Notes under the pieces: generated by a model | Databases searched by the model: none | Told to the model about the DNA's origin: nothing | What the model saw: the letters and a program-made list of their open reading frames with translations, nothing else | Assembly: GCA_964473525.1 (NCBI GenBank) | Contig: CAYYPK010000033.1 | Span: 1-64,000 of the forward strand | DNA length: 64,000 nt | Reading direction: 5' to 3' | Source of the DNA: GCA-2687025 sp964473525 | GTDB lineage: Bacteria; Poribacteria; WGA-4E; GCA-2687025 | Shown here: in pieces, positions 9,000-17,638 of the stretch | Position numbering within the stretch: position 1 is the stretch's first letter | Layout of the letters: every line of letters starts with the position of its first letter | Made by a program: the position numbers and the translations under genes

Positions 9000-9340
9000 T
9001 CCCTACCCGTCCTTCCTCGCTGTACACACGGACGCTGAGCGAGCAGCGCGGTCACACCGCGGACGAATGGTATCACACCGCGTCGCGCGGGGCGCCGGCG
9101 TTGGAGGTGGTGGCGGGTCGGCCCAGCGGTTCAGGGCTGGGCAGCGGTCGCCGCTAGCGGCGATGGTGTCGTGCCTGACTGGGCGCCGGGCCTGTAGGCG
9201 GACACGGCGCGCTGCCCTGACGTGCGCTGATCGAGTACCCCTGATCGCGAGGGCCCGCGTCGCCCGCTGACCGCGTGCACGGAAAGGCGACCCCATACGT
9301 TGGGATCGCCAAAATCCGTGGGTCCGCCCAAGTCGTGGAA
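9000..9340. other. Intergenic region between the porin gene and the one-carbon operon
   Basis: About 340 bases without a convincing gene. It should hold the promoter of the minus-strand homocysteine methyltransferase-MetF/metH operon at the 9000 side and contains a terminator-like hairpin for the porin gene at the 9310 side. The conserved cores of the B12, SAM and SAH riboswitches were looked for by eye on the minus strand and not found. Confidence 0.5.
9281..9310 (-). terminator. Weak intrinsic terminator downstream of the porin gene
   Basis: On the minus strand GGCGATCCC and GGGGTCGCC pair with one mismatch around a 7-nt loop (stem arms 9302-9310 and 9286-9294), followed by TTTCC. It lies about 30 bases after the porin stop codon. 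The short T tract makes it a weak or rho-assisted terminator. Confidence 0.45.
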
Positions 9341-10099
9341 TCAGGGATTCCAGTTGTAGCTCGTGCCGATGGTAACGAACGGCAGGACGCCGTCCGTTTC
9401 GGGGTTGTAGGCGATGGACATGCCGACCGCGACCGACGACTCCCCGCCCGCGGGAGTGTGGAACGCGACGCTGGGGGTGATGTCGACCAACGCTGTGGAG
9501 TCCACACCGTAGTAGTTCGGGCTCTCGCCGGCGATCCCCAGAGTCAGTCCGAGGCTGAGATGACCCAGCGGGTAGCTGACGCTTGGGGCAATGTAGAGCG
9601 AGTCGTCCTCGTCACCGTCGATGTTCATGTAGGCGTCGACGCGCAGGCTCAGGTCCGGGTCGATGAGCGCGCCGACATCGGCGCCGACGAAGGCCTCAAG
9701 GATGTGGCCTTCCTCACCGTCGGCGTTCGCGGATCGGAACGGCGCGCCGACGGGGAACACGTAGTCGATCACCCCCGCAGAGACCGCGATGTCACCCACC
9801 GGGTAGGTGGCGGCCACCGTGTAGTCGATCTCGCTGTTGCCGCTCACCTCGTCCTCAGGGCCCGCCATGTACCAGACGTTCGCGGCGACGGAGCCGTCGC
9901 CCACTGGGTAGGACACGTCGAGGGTCGGTTGCACGAAACCGCGCGTGCCACCAGGCGAGTGTCCGCCTCTCCAGTAGTGGGCGCTGGCGTACGTGACGTC
10001 GAGTGTTACGTCGACGTCTCCCGCACTGGCGCCGACCCCTAGCCCGACGATCCCGGCGGTTAGCATCGCGCTCGCGACGAAACGTCCGCAACGTGTCAT
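9341..10099 (-). CDS. TorF-like putative outer-membrane porin
   Basis: The 252-residue product has a Sec signal peptide (basic start, hydrophobic to about residue 24, cleavage after ASA-G). The rest is a run of alternating amphipathic strands such as VDVTLDVTYASAHYWRGG, PTLDVSYPVGDGSVAANVW and AAGVIDY-type repeats, ending in TIGTSYNWNP. The pattern and length match the TorF family of putative beta-barrel porins, which often sit beside ammonium/PII genes. Here glnB starts 77 bases beyond its start, in the same direction. An outer-membrane channel linked to nitrogen supply is plausible, but the substrate is unknown. GGGAGAA precedes the ATG. Confidence 0.75.
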   Translation of the reverse strand: MTRCGRFVASAMLTAGIVGLGVGASAGDVDVTLDVTYASAHYWRGGHSPGGTRGFVQPTLDVSYPVGDGSVAANVWYMAGPEDEVSGNSEIDYTVAATYPVGDIAVSAGVIDYVFPVGAPFRSANADGEEGHILEAFVGADVGALIDPDLSLRVDAYMNIDGDEDDSLYIAPSVSYPLGHLSLGLTLGIAGESPNYYGVDSTALVDITPSVAFHTPAGGESSVAVGMSIAYNPETDGVLPFVTIGTSYNWNP

Positions 10100-10176
10100 G
10101 AGTGTAGTTCTCCCGTGCGTACGCCGCGCCGTCGCTGGCGCGCGGTGTGGAGAACCCCACGTTGGGCGGACGAGAG

Positions 10177-10515
10177 CTAGATAGCCGTCGCGCCGCGCTC
10201 GCCGGTGCGGATGCGGACGGCTTCGTCAATGCTGCTCACGAAGATCTTGCCGTCGCCGATCTTGCCAGTGGACGCCGCCGCGACCACCTTCTCGACGACC
10301 TCATCGACGTCATCGTCGTCGATGACGACCTCAATCTTCAGTTTGGGGATGAATTCGATCGTGTATTCGCTGCCGCGGTAGAGCTCCGTGTGGCCCTTCT
10401 GCCGACCGAATCCCCTTACCTCGCTCACCGTCATCCCTTGGACGCCGATTTCGCGCAGAGCTTCCTTCACGTCGTCCAGCTTGAACGGGCGAATGATGCA
10501 TTCGACTTTCTTCAC
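10177..10515 (-). CDS. glnB: Nitrogen regulatory protein PII
   Basis: The 112-residue protein aligns over its whole length with PII: MKKVECIIRPFKLDDVKEAL at the start, the T-loop with Tyr51 in ELYRGSEY (the classic uridylylation site), IEVVIDDDDVDEVVEKV and GKIGDGKIFV with the ATP/2-oxoglutarate-binding B-loop. PII trimers sense 2-oxoglutarate and energy charge and control glutamine synthetase adenylylation, NtrB and ammonium channels. The gene follows glnA by 154 bases on the same strand, with a hairpin between them. GlnB versus GlnK cannot be told apart by sequence. The neighbour is glnA rather than amtB, which favours GlnB. Confidence 0.93.
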   Translation of the reverse strand: MKKVECIIRPFKLDDVKEALREIGVQGMTVSEVRGFGRQKGHTELYRGSEYTIEFIPKLKIEVVIDDDDVDEVVEKVVAAASTGKIGDGKIFVSSIDEAVRIRTGERGATAI

Positions 10516-10626
10516 GAGCCTCGACCTCCAACGAGAGGTGGAACCGACTGCGCCGGATGCGCCTCCTGTGCCGGTCCCATCTAACTTACGACGATGATGG
10601 CTGCGCGGATACAGCGCTGATGGCGT

Positions 10627-10657
10627 GTAGACGCGCCGCGCGGGGCGACGCGTCTAC
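10627..10657 (-). terminator. Intercistronic hairpin between glnA and glnB
   Basis: GTAGACGCG (10627-10635) and CGCGTCTAC (10649-10657) form a perfect 9-bp stem with a 13-nt GC-rich loop, 13 bases after the glnA stop. No T-run follows on the minus strand, so it is more likely an mRNA-stabilising or attenuating element, or a rho-dependent pause, than a classic terminator. Confidence 0.4.
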
Positions 10658-10669
10658 CGAAGGCGTAGC

Positions 10670-12091
10670 CTAAATGTCGTGGTAGAGGTAGAACTCGTGT
10701 GGATGCGGACGCAGCCGCACGGCGTCGACCTCTTCCTCGCGTTTGTATTCGATGTACTTCTCGATGAAGTCCGGCGTGAACACGTCGCCTTGCAGCAGGA
10801 AGTCGTGGTCGGCTTCCAGCGCGTCCAGCACCTTGTCGAGTGAGTCGGGAACCTGCTCGATCGCCGCGAGCTCTTCCGGCTCGAGGTCGTACAGATCCTT
10901 GTCCACCGGCTCGCCCGGGTCGATGCGGTTGCGGACGCCGTCCAGGCCAGCCATCAGCATCGCGGCGAACGCGATGTACGGGTTGCAGGAGGGATCGGGC
11001 GTCCGCAACTCGATGCGCGTCGCCTTCTCCGAGCTCGAGTACGTCGGGATGCGGATGCAGGCGCTACGGTTGCGCTGCGAGTACGCCAGACTGACCGGCG
11101 CCTCGAAGCCCGGCACCAGGCGCTTGTACGAGTTCGTCGTTGGCGCGATGAGCGCGCACAACGCCGGCAGATGACGGAGCAGCCCACCGATGTAGTGCAG
11201 GGCCGTCTCGCTCAGGTTGGCGTACGCGCCGCCACCATCGTAGAAGACGTTCTTGCCGTCCTTCCAGATGCTCTGGTGGCAGTGCATCCCCGAGCCGTTG
11301 TCCTCGAAGAGCGGCTTCGGCATGAACGTCGCGGTCTTCCCGGCGGCGCGGGCGACGTTCTTGACGATGTACTTGTAGATCATGAGCTTGTCGGCGACGT
11401 CCACGATCGAGTCGAACCGGATGTCGATCTCGTTCTGGCCGCCCTGCGCCACTTCGTGGTGGTGCAGTTCGACATCGATGCCCGCCTCGATCATCTGAAG
11501 GACCATCTCCGAGCGCAGATCCTGCATGGTGTCCGAGGGCGGCACGGGGAAGTACCCCTCCTTGGGCCGCGGCTTGTATCCGAGGTTCCCGCCGGCTTCC
11601 TCGCGGCCGGAGTTCCAGTTCCCCTCGCCCGAGTCCACGCTGTAGAACTGCGTGTTCGTGGCGCCGCCGTAGCGGATGTCGTCGAACACGAAGAACTCCG
11701 CCTCGGGGCCGAAGTAGGCCTCGTCACCGACGCCCGTGTCCTTCAGGTAGTTCAGCGCCTTCTGAGCAATGTACCGCGCGTCGCGCGAGTAGCTCTCCAG
11801 CGTGATGGGATCCTTGATGTTGCAGATGATGCTAAGCGTGGGCACCTTGCACGCGGGGTCCACGATGGCCGTCGAGGGGTCCGGGAACAGCAGCATGTCG
11901 CTCTCGTGAATCTGCTGGAAGCCGCGGATGCTGGACCCGTCGAACCCGAGGCCTTCCTCGAACAGATCCTCGCTGAGCTCACCTACGGGGATGCTGAAGT
12001 GCTGCATCATGCCGGGCAAGTCTGTGAACTTGAAGTCCACCATCTGGACACCGCTACTCTTAGCGAGTTCCAGTACTTCCTTGGGCGTCAT
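10670..12091 (-). CDS. glnA: Type I glutamine synthetase
   Basis: The 473-residue enzyme has the length and motifs of GSI-beta: LGFDGSSIRGF, the metal/glutamate-binding FGPEAEFFVFD and HHHEVAQGGQNEI, the ATP-binding KTATFMPKP and SGMHCHQS, and PGFEAPVSLAYS. Tyr401 in DLYDLEPEEL is equivalent to the adenylylated Tyr397 of the enterobacterial enzyme, so control by GlnE is likely. It makes glutamine from glutamate, ammonia and ATP in the cytosol. A GGAGG lies 9 bases before the ATG. A near-consensus sigma-54 promoter is present 152 bases upstream, and glnB follows. Confidence 0.97.
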   Translation of the reverse strand: MTPKEVLELAKSSGVQMVDFKFTDLPGMMQHFSIPVGELSEDLFEEGLGFDGSSIRGFQQIHESDMLLFPDPSTAIVDPACKVPTLSIICNIKDPITLESYSRDARYIAQKALNYLKDTGVGDEAYFGPEAEFFVFDDIRYGGATNTQFYSVDSGEGNWNSGREEAGGNLGYKPRPKEGYFPVPPSDTMQDLRSEMVLQMIEAGIDVELHHHEVAQGGQNEIDIRFDSIVDVADKLMIYKYIVKNVARAAGKTATFMPKPLFEDNGSGMHCHQSIWKDGKNVFYDGGGAYANLSETALHYIGGLLRHLPALCALIAPTTNSYKRLVPGFEAPVSLAYSQRNRSACIRIPTYSSSEKATRIELRTPDPSCNPYIAFAAMLMAGLDGVRNRIDPGEPVDKDLYDLEPEELAAIEQVPDSLDKVLDALEADHDFLLQGDVFTPDFIEKYIEYKREEEVDAVRLRPHPHEFYLYHDI

Positions 12092-12445
12092 CTATGGATT
12101 TCCTCCATTGGGGTTGTCGCCGACACCCGCTCTTCGGGCGTCGCCACGCCAGGGGTGGCCGACGTCCTGGCGTCCATCGCGCGTCGACGACGCGAGCGGT
12201 GTCACGGTTCCCTGCGAACCGCTGCCGCCTGATGCGGCTGGCGCAAGGTACGTGCCACAGGGCTCCTTGCTGAACCAACGCGCGCGTCTCGTCCGCTTTT
12301 GGCGGTCGACCTGGCGAGCGCCGCCGCGACGCACACGTCGTCGCGCGCGCGCCAGGGACGCCCCGCCCTCATTTTGGGCAATTCCGTGCTGAATTCTTGG
12401 GCATCGGTGGCTTCGTGTCAAGCGGCGAGCCGATACGCGCGCGGC
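12092..12445 (-). other. Leader and regulatory region of glnA
   Basis: The 354 bases between glnA and dcd contain no convincing gene. They hold the sigma-54 promoter described separately and would provide a 5-prime leader of about 140 bases. TTGGGCA occurs twice in direct orientation about 30 bases apart near 12370-12402. No clear NtrC palindrome was seen by eye. Confidence 0.5.
12243..12257 (-). promoter_or_regulatory. Sigma-54 (-24/-12) promoter for glnA
   Basis: Reading the minus strand, TGGCAC (12257-12252), five bases and TTGC (12246-12243) match the sigma-54 consensus TGGCAC-N5-TTGC exactly. Transcription would start near 12231, about 140 bases before glnA. The location and orientation fit the nitrogen-controlled glnA promoter of many bacteria, which needs an NtrC-type activator. 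Neither rpoN nor ntrC is in the window. Confidence 0.8.
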
Positions 12446-13018
12446 CTAACGCGCGGAGTTCTCCACGCGAGGGAGGACGATGCCTTCCTGGCCCTGGTAC
12501 TTCCCCTTCTTGTCGAGGTAGGAAACCTCGCACGGTTCGTCCGATTGCAGGAAGATCGCCTGCCCGATGCCTTCGTTCGCGTATATCTTCGCTGGCAGGG
12601 GAGTCGTGTTCGATATCTCGAGCGTCGCGTACCCTTCCCACTCCGGCTCGAACGGCGTCACGTTCAGGATGATGCCGCACCGCGCGTACGTAGACTTGCC
12701 CAGGCACACTACCAGGGTATCCCGCGGGATGCGCCAGAACTCCACGGTGCGGGCCAGCGCGAACGAGTTCGGCGGGATGACGCACGTCTCCGCCTGTAGC
12801 TCGACGAAGGCTTCCTGCCGGAAGTCCTTGGGATCGACTACCGTCGACGACACGTTCGTGAACACCTTCCACTCGTCCGCTACCCGGAAGTCATACCCAA
12901 ACGACGACAGGCCGTAGCTGACGCAGCCACCCTCTCGCACCTGCGTGCCTACGAACGGTTCTATCATCCCAATCGTGTTGGACATCTCCCGTATCCAGCG
13001 ATCCGACTTCACCGCCAT
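12446..13018 (-). CDS. dcd: dCTP deaminase
   Basis: The 190-residue protein matches Dcd throughout: MSNTIGMIEPF, SYGLSSFGYDFRV, IPPNSFALARTVEFWRIP, then the catalytic/nucleotide-binding stretch KSTYARCGIILNVTPFEPEWEG and LEISNTTPLPAKIYANEGIGQ. It deaminates dCTP to dUTP (some family members continue to dUMP) and so feeds thymidylate synthesis in the cytosol. The trimeric fold is typical at this length. It lies upstream of glnA on the same strand with a long gap, so it is probably a separate unit, divergent from the ymdB-like gene. Confidence 0.94.
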   Translation of the reverse strand: MAVKSDRWIREMSNTIGMIEPFVGTQVREGGCVSYGLSSFGYDFRVADEWKVFTNVSSTVVDPKDFRQEAFVELQAETCVIPPNSFALARTVEFWRIPRDTLVVCLGKSTYARCGIILNVTPFEPEWEGYATLEISNTTPLPAKIYANEGIGQAIFLQSDEPCEVSYLDKKGKYQGQEGIVLPRVENSAR

Positions 13019-13119
13019 CCTGCGTCTCCAAGCGTTTGGCCAGGTACATCAGTCGAGTGTCTACGCAGCAGAACGTGACGCCGGTTGGGTGGTTACACGG
13101 CTCCGACGAGCCGCGCCGA

Positions 13120-13148
13120 TTGTCGGCGTGACGGGGGTCCGATAGTAT
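13120..13148 (+). promoter_or_regulatory. Possible sigma-70 promoter before the ymdB-xse-ispA gene run
   Basis: TTGTCG (13120-13125) and TAGTAT (13143-13148) are 17 bases apart in the 259-base divergent gap between dcd and the ymdB-like gene. Each hexamer matches the consensus at 4 of 6 positions, so this is only a suggestion. Confidence 0.3.
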
Positions 13149-13277
13149 GGCTGGACGGAGCGCGTGAGGGCCTCGCGATAGCCCAGTGAGCGGCTCGCGG
13201 AGTAGAATGAGGTTCCGTTCTCCCGACGCAACAACGGACGCGATGCAGCGCGACCACTCCTACGGACGGCAGGCAGC

Positions 13278-14075
13278 TTGAAGCTCGCATTCATCGGCGA
13301 CATTGTGGGGAAGCCCGGCAGGCAGGCAGTCCAGGAAGTCATGCCCAGGCTACACGAGCAGTACGGAGGGTTGGACGCGGTCGTGGCGAACGCCGAGAAC
13401 GCCGCCGGCGGCCGAGGCCTGACCGCGAAGATCGCCAAGGAGATCACGTCGTACGGCGTCGACTTCATGACGACCGGCAACCACGTGTGGGACCAGAAGC
13501 AGTTCCTCAAGGAAATCGACTCCGTTCCCAACGTCGTTCGGCCGCTGAACGTCCCAGACGGCACGCCAGGCGTGGGCGCCAAGGTGTTCGAGACGGCCGG
13601 CGGCGTGCGCGTTGGAGTTCTGAACGTGGCTGGCGCGCTCTTCATGAACTACGACAGCCCGTTCCCGCGCGCGATGCCCGCAGTGGAGCAACTGCGGGAG
13701 GACGCGTCGATCGTCCTCGTCGACATGCACGCCGAGGCGACCTCGGAGAAGATCGGAATGGGGCGCTACCTCGACGGCAAGGCCAGCCTCGTCGTCGGCA
13801 CGCACACGCACGTGCAAACCTCGGACGAGACGATCCTCGCCGACGGCACAGCGTACATCACGGATGTCGGTATGACGGGCGCGCATGATTCCGTCATCGG
13901 CGTCGGCGCCGACATGGTCGTGCGGAAGTTCGTCACGCAGCTGCCCGCGAAGTTCGAGGTCGCGACGGGCGACGTGCAGCTCTGCGGCGTCTACGTCGAG
14001 ATCGACGAGGAGACCGGACGCGCCGTTGCCATCGAGCGCCTCCGGGTCCGCTGCGAGGGCTCCTCCGATGGCTGA
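13278..14075 (+). CDS. ymdB: YmdB-like metallophosphoesterase
   Basis: The 265-residue product matches the YmdB/TIGR00282 family along its length: KLAFIGDIVGKPGR at the start (Asp8), NAENAAGG, TTGNHVWD, VDMHAEATSEK and GTHTHVQTSDE supply the dinuclear metal ligands. YmdB in Bacillus hydrolyses 2-prime,3-prime-cyclic nucleotides. The start is TTG at 13278, chosen because the family always begins KxLFIGDIVG. Its stop overlaps the xseA start by 8 bases, so it heads a run of tightly packed genes with xseA, xseB and the polyprenyl synthase. Confidence 0.9.
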   Translation: MKLAFIGDIVGKPGRQAVQEVMPRLHEQYGGLDAVVANAENAAGGRGLTAKIAKEITSYGVDFMTTGNHVWDQKQFLKEIDSVPNVVRPLNVPDGTPGVGAKVFETAGGVRVGVLNVAGALFMNYDSPFPRAMPAVEQLREDASIVLVDMHAEATSEKIGMGRYLDGKASLVVGTHTHVQTSDETILADGTAYITDVGMTGAHDSVIGVGADMVVRKFVTQLPAKFEVATGDVQLCGVYVEIDEETGRAVAIERLRVRCEGSSDG

Positions 14076-15306
14076 CAACGTCTTCACCGTCCACGGCGTG
14101 ACGGACGCCATTAGCGAACTGATGAGCGAGGCGATACCGCCGCTCTGGGTCGAGGGCGAGGTCTCGAACTTCAGCCAGTCGCAGGCAGGTCACTGGTACT
14201 TCACATTGCGCGACGAGAAGGCGCAGCTGCCGTGTGTGATGTGGCGCAGCACGGCGTGGCGCTTCCGCGATATGAAGCCTGAGACCGGGTCGCTCGTCCG
14301 CGTCCATGGGTCGCTGTCCATCTACGCGCAGGGCGGCAGCTACCAGATACAGGCGACTCGGCTCCTGCCCGTGGGGCAGGGGGCGCTCCAGATCGCCTTC
14401 GAGAATCTTCGCGACAGGCTGCGCCTCGAGGGTCTCTTCGACGAGCGGCAGAAGCGGCCCACTCCCCGCTTCCCCAAGCACATCGGAGTCGTGACATCTC
14501 CGACCGGCGCCGCCGTGCGGGACATCCTCAAGGTGCTCGGCGGACGCTACCCGTGCGCGCGCGTTACCATATACCCGGTCGTAGTACAGGGTGATCGGGC
14601 GGCGAGCGAGATTGCCAGCGCCGTGACCCTGATGAACCGTGTCTCCGACGCGGATGTACTCATCGTCGGACGCGGCGGCGGCTCAATGGAAGACCTCTGG
14701 GCGTTCAACGAGGAGGTCGTGGTCCGCGCCATCGCGGCGTCGACTATCCCGGTGATATCTGCGGTCGGCCACGAGATCGACTACACCCTGGCCGACTTCG
14801 CGGCGGACGCGCGCGCGGCCACGCCATCGGTCGCCGCGGAGCAGGTCGCGCCCGACCGCGCCGCGCTGCTCGGAGAGCTGCGCGGCTTCGAGACGCTGAT
14901 GCGCGACCGCGTCCAGACGCGGCTGCGGCTTGCGCGACGCGAGCTGACGCGGCTGTCAGGCGCGCTGACGCCGCGGAGACAACTGGACCGCGTTCGGCAA
15001 CGCGCGCAGCGCACGGACGACCTCGCGCGCCGCATTGAGGCCGCCATGAGACGCCGTGTAGCGGAGGGACAGGCGCGCGTCGAGGCGCTCGCGGGATCGC
15101 TGAACGCGCTCAGCCCGCTGGCCACGCTTGCACGCGGCTACAGCATCTGCCGGCGCCCGGGGCGTGACGGCGGCATCGTGCGCGCGGCTGAGGACGTCGC
15201 GACGGGCGACGCAATACACGTGACGCTGGGCCGCGGGTCGTTGGCCGCGGAGGTGACCGCGCGTACCGAGGGAGACGGCGATGGCCAAGTCCACGAAGTC
15301 CGATGA
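14068..15306 (+). CDS. xseA: Exodeoxyribonuclease VII large subunit
   Basis: The 412-residue protein begins with the OB-fold anticodon-binding-like domain (FTVHGVTDAISELM, LWVEGEVSNFSQSQAGHWYFTL, VMWRS). The catalytic core follows with GVVTSPTGAAVRDIL, IVGRGGGSMEDLWAFNEE and AVGHEIDYTLADFAADARAATPS, then an arginine-rich coiled coil. ExoVII degrades single-stranded DNA from both ends. The ATG at 14068 overlaps the ymdB-like stop, and the 3-prime end overlaps xseB by 26 bases, consistent with coupled synthesis of the two subunits. The frame extends further upstream, but only as a shadow of ymdB. Confidence 0.96.
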   Translation: MADNVFTVHGVTDAISELMSEAIPPLWVEGEVSNFSQSQAGHWYFTLRDEKAQLPCVMWRSTAWRFRDMKPETGSLVRVHGSLSIYAQGGSYQIQATRLLPVGQGALQIAFENLRDRLRLEGLFDERQKRPTPRFPKHIGVVTSPTGAAVRDILKVLGGRYPCARVTIYPVVVQGDRAASEIASAVTLMNRVSDADVLIVGRGGGSMEDLWAFNEEVVVRAIAASTIPVISAVGHEIDYTLADFAADARAATPSVAAEQVAPDRAALLGELRGFETLMRDRVQTRLRLARRELTRLSGALTPRRQLDRVRQRAQRTDDLARRIEAAMRRRVAEGQARVEALAGSLNALSPLATLARGYSICRRPGRDGGIVRAAEDVATGDAIHVTLGRGSLAAEVTARTEGDGDGQVHEVR

Positions 15307-15553
15307 GACAGCCCCAACGGTCGAGGAAGCTCTGGGCGAGCTCGAAACACTAGTAGGCCGGCTCGAGGAGGGTGAAGGCGACCTCGAGCAGGCGCTGTCA
15401 GACTTCGAGCGGGGTGTCCATCTCGTGCGCGCGTGTAGCGACCTACTGACGAAGATGGAGCTGAGGGTGCAGCAGCTGGTTGTCACGGAGGATGGTGAGA
15501 TCGTGGCCGGCCCGTTCGGCGCCGACGACGCGGGAGAGGACGAGCAGGTATGA
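15281..15553 (+). CDS. xseB: Exodeoxyribonuclease VII small subunit
   Basis: The 90-residue acidic helical protein contains the XseB signature VEEALGELETLVGRLEEGEGDLEQALSDFERGV, in which paired helices wrap the XseA coiled coil. Length and position directly after xseA fit. It starts inside xseA and its stop overlaps the next start (ATGA type), continuing the coupled arrangement. Confidence 0.93.
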   Translation: MAKSTKSDETAPTVEEALGELETLVGRLEEGEGDLEQALSDFERGVHLVRACSDLLTKMELRVQQLVVTEDGEIVAGPFGADDAGEDEQV

Positions 15554-16647
15554 CCACCGGCGTCACGTACGACGACTTCGTATCCGCGCTGGAAGACCGG
15601 AAGCGGGTCGTCTACGAATACCTGTACCGCGACCGGCACTCCAACCGGTTCCAGCCGCAACACATCCGCGACGCCATCTACAGCTACATGGACGCTGGTG
15701 GGAAATCGCTCCGGCCAGCGGTTCTCCTGTTCGCGTGCGGCGCGGTCGGCGGCGAGGAGGACCGCGCGGTGCCGGTCGCCGCGGCCATCGAGATATTCCA
15801 CACCTGGACGCTCGTGCACGACGATGTCATCGACCGCGACACCAAGCGCCGCGGCGGCCCGACCGTCCACGAGGAGTTCAGACGCCGCGCCATCGACGAG
15901 CTCGGCTACGAGGCGTCCGAAGCTGAACACTACGGTCTCTCCATCGCCATCCTCGCGGGCGACATGCAGCAGGGGTGGGCCGTCTCTATCCTGTCGCGCC
16001 TGGCGGAGGAGGGAGGCGTGGATCCGCGCGTCGCGCTGCACCTCATACACGACGCCGAGATGCGCGTGCTCAGCCTGCTGATCGACGGCGAGATGCGCGA
16101 CGTGCAGTTCTCGAAGACCGACATCACGGAGATCGACGAGGACGACGTCATCTCAATGCTCACGAAGAAGACCGGGGTGCTCTACGAGTACGCCGGCAAG
16201 GCGGGGTCGATGATTGGCCTCGACACGTGCGACGAGAGCGTGCCGCTCATCCGAGCGATATCCGCGTTCGCGTCTGGCTGCGGCACCGCGTTCCAGTTGC
16301 AGGACGACATACTGGGGGTGGTCGGGGACGAGGCGGCGCTCGGCAAGCCAGTCGGCTCCGACATCCGCGAGGGCAAGCGGACCACCATCGTCCTACAGGC
16401 GTACAAGAACGCGTCGCAGGCGGAGCGCGACGAACTCACCGCCGTCCTGGGCAACCCCACGGCGGGCGCCGACGACCTGGCGCGCGCCACGGCGCTGCTG
16501 CGCGATCTCGGCGGCATCGAATACACGGCGAAGCTCGCGCGGACGTACGTCGAGTCAGCGATGGCGCACCTCGACGTGATCCCCGCATCGAGATACCGGG
16601 ACCTGCTCGGGTTCTGGGCGGACTACATGGTGAACCGGGAGTTCTAG
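15550..16647 (+). CDS. Trans-isoprenyl diphosphate synthase (short-chain type)
   Basis: The 365-residue enzyme shows both aspartate-rich motifs: DDVID at 91-95 in HTWTLVHDDVIDRD and QLQDD at 249-253 with a further Asp260. It also has the diphosphate-binding GKSLRP (51-56) and KRTT near residue 279. It condenses isopentenyl diphosphate with an allylic diphosphate. A tryptophan five residues before the first motif suggests a limited chain length (farnesyl or geranylgeranyl), but that is inference. The coupled position after xseB is the common ispA context. At 365 residues it is longer than IspA, with an insertion between residues 110 and 130. Confidence 0.9.
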   Translation: MTTGVTYDDFVSALEDRKRVVYEYLYRDRHSNRFQPQHIRDAIYSYMDAGGKSLRPAVLLFACGAVGGEEDRAVPVAAAIEIFHTWTLVHDDVIDRDTKRRGGPTVHEEFRRRAIDELGYEASEAEHYGLSIAILAGDMQQGWAVSILSRLAEEGGVDPRVALHLIHDAEMRVLSLLIDGEMRDVQFSKTDITEIDEDDVISMLTKKTGVLYEYAGKAGSMIGLDTCDESVPLIRAISAFASGCGTAFQLQDDILGVVGDEAALGKPVGSDIREGKRTTIVLQAYKNASQAERDELTAVLGNPTAGADDLARATALLRDLGGIEYTAKLARTYVESAMAHLDVIPASRYRDLLGFWADYMVNREF

Positions 16648-16655
16648 GGAGGGAC

Positions 16656-17618
16656 ATGCCGCTGATGCACCGGAACCCTCGCCTAACCCGGCGGCCCCCG
16701 TGCGGCGCCCTACGCAGCCGTTCTCCCGTCGTGATGGTCGCGCTGCTGTGGCTGTTCCCGGCGCTCGGGTGGACGGCCGAGGCCCCGTCTTCCCTCATAG
16801 ACCGCACGATCGTCGACCCCGAATACGACCGCTACCCCAACTTCCGGGAGCACGCGCTCACCATCCTGCGCCGTAAGGTCGCCGAGACGCGGCCGTTGGA
16901 CCTGAACCCCTACGTGGCGGACATCCTGGGCGGCCCCGGCCGGGCCTCTGTGGAGATGCACGCTGAGGACGTCGAGGAGTTCTTCGTCGCCGCGGCGCGC
17001 GACGAACTCAGCATCGTCAGGGCTATGGCGCTGGTGGCGCGCGCGGTGCGCGAGACGCGAGTGACGACCTACCTGAACGGGGCGCACGCGCGTGAAGTCG
17101 TCGGCCGTCTGGGGCTCGACGTTGGTCTCGCCGTCCCCATGGACCAGCTACTGCTGTTCGCGTACATCCCCATCGACGCAGGCGCCGACACCGAGACGCA
17201 GTGTCGTTTCGTGGGTGTCTACGCGCGTCCGTACGAGCACCGATTCCGCAAGGATGTGCTCAACGCCACCTTGAGGGTAGGCACTGGGCGCAATGTTCCA
17301 TACCTGGACCCGTGGGACCATGATGCGGAGATCACGACGGCCTACCTCGTGGAAGGACGCATTCTCTACGGCGACGCCGGGGTGGGGTACGTCGACGTCT
17401 CGGGTATCGGCGGGCGGAAGCACGGCATGCTTGGGTTCGTGCAGAAGATGTTCTTCTTCCTGCCCGACGCGATCGATGGCATGGTCGTGCGCGGAGGCGA
17501 CCTGCACGTGAACGCCATCGTCAACCAACGCGTCGAAGGGTTCGAGAGCGCCTTGCGATACGCCGTGCACTACCGAGACGGCATGCTCATCGAGTCGTCC
17601 GTCACTCCCGCTCCCTAA
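16656..17618 (+). CDS. Secreted protein of unknown function
   Basis: The predicted 320-residue product starts at an ATG 8 bases after the polyprenyl synthase stop, with a strong AGGGAGGGA ahead of it. It has a long basic N-terminus and a hydrophobic segment (about residues 24-43) ending in GWTAEA, most likely a signal peptide. The mature part is mixed alpha/beta with no recognised domain: features include VMAL-type helices near residue 120, YLDPWDHDAEITTAYLVEG and a glycine-rich VDVSGIGGRKHGMLGF. The operon position gives no clear function. Confidence 0.7.
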   Translation: MPLMHRNPRLTRRPPCGALRSRSPVVMVALLWLFPALGWTAEAPSSLIDRTIVDPEYDRYPNFREHALTILRRKVAETRPLDLNPYVADILGGPGRASVEMHAEDVEEFFVAAARDELSIVRAMALVARAVRETRVTTYLNGAHAREVVGRLGLDVGLAVPMDQLLLFAYIPIDAGADTETQCRFVGVYARPYEHRFRKDVLNATLRVGTGRNVPYLDPWDHDAEITTAYLVEGRILYGDAGVGYVDVSGIGGRKHGMLGFVQKMFFFLPDAIDGMVVRGGDLHVNAIVNQRVEGFESALRYAVHYRDGMLIESSVTPAP

Positions 17619-17638
17619 CCAGCAACGAGGAACCGCGC

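Noticed and set aside
9000..9340. Possible cobalamin, SAM or SAH riboswitch ahead of the methionine operon
   Set aside because: Conserved boxes of these riboswitches were not found by eye on the minus strand; only a terminator-like hairpin of the neighbouring gene is evident.
12370..12402. Repeated TTGGGCA as an NtrC-binding site of glnA
   Set aside because: It does not match the TGCACC-N5-GGTGCA palindrome and may be chance.
15975..16655. Long upstream open extension of the secreted unknown gene at 16656
   Set aside because: It is an antisense-free shadow frame of the polyprenyl synthase gene; the strong ribosome site and signal peptide place the start at 16656.
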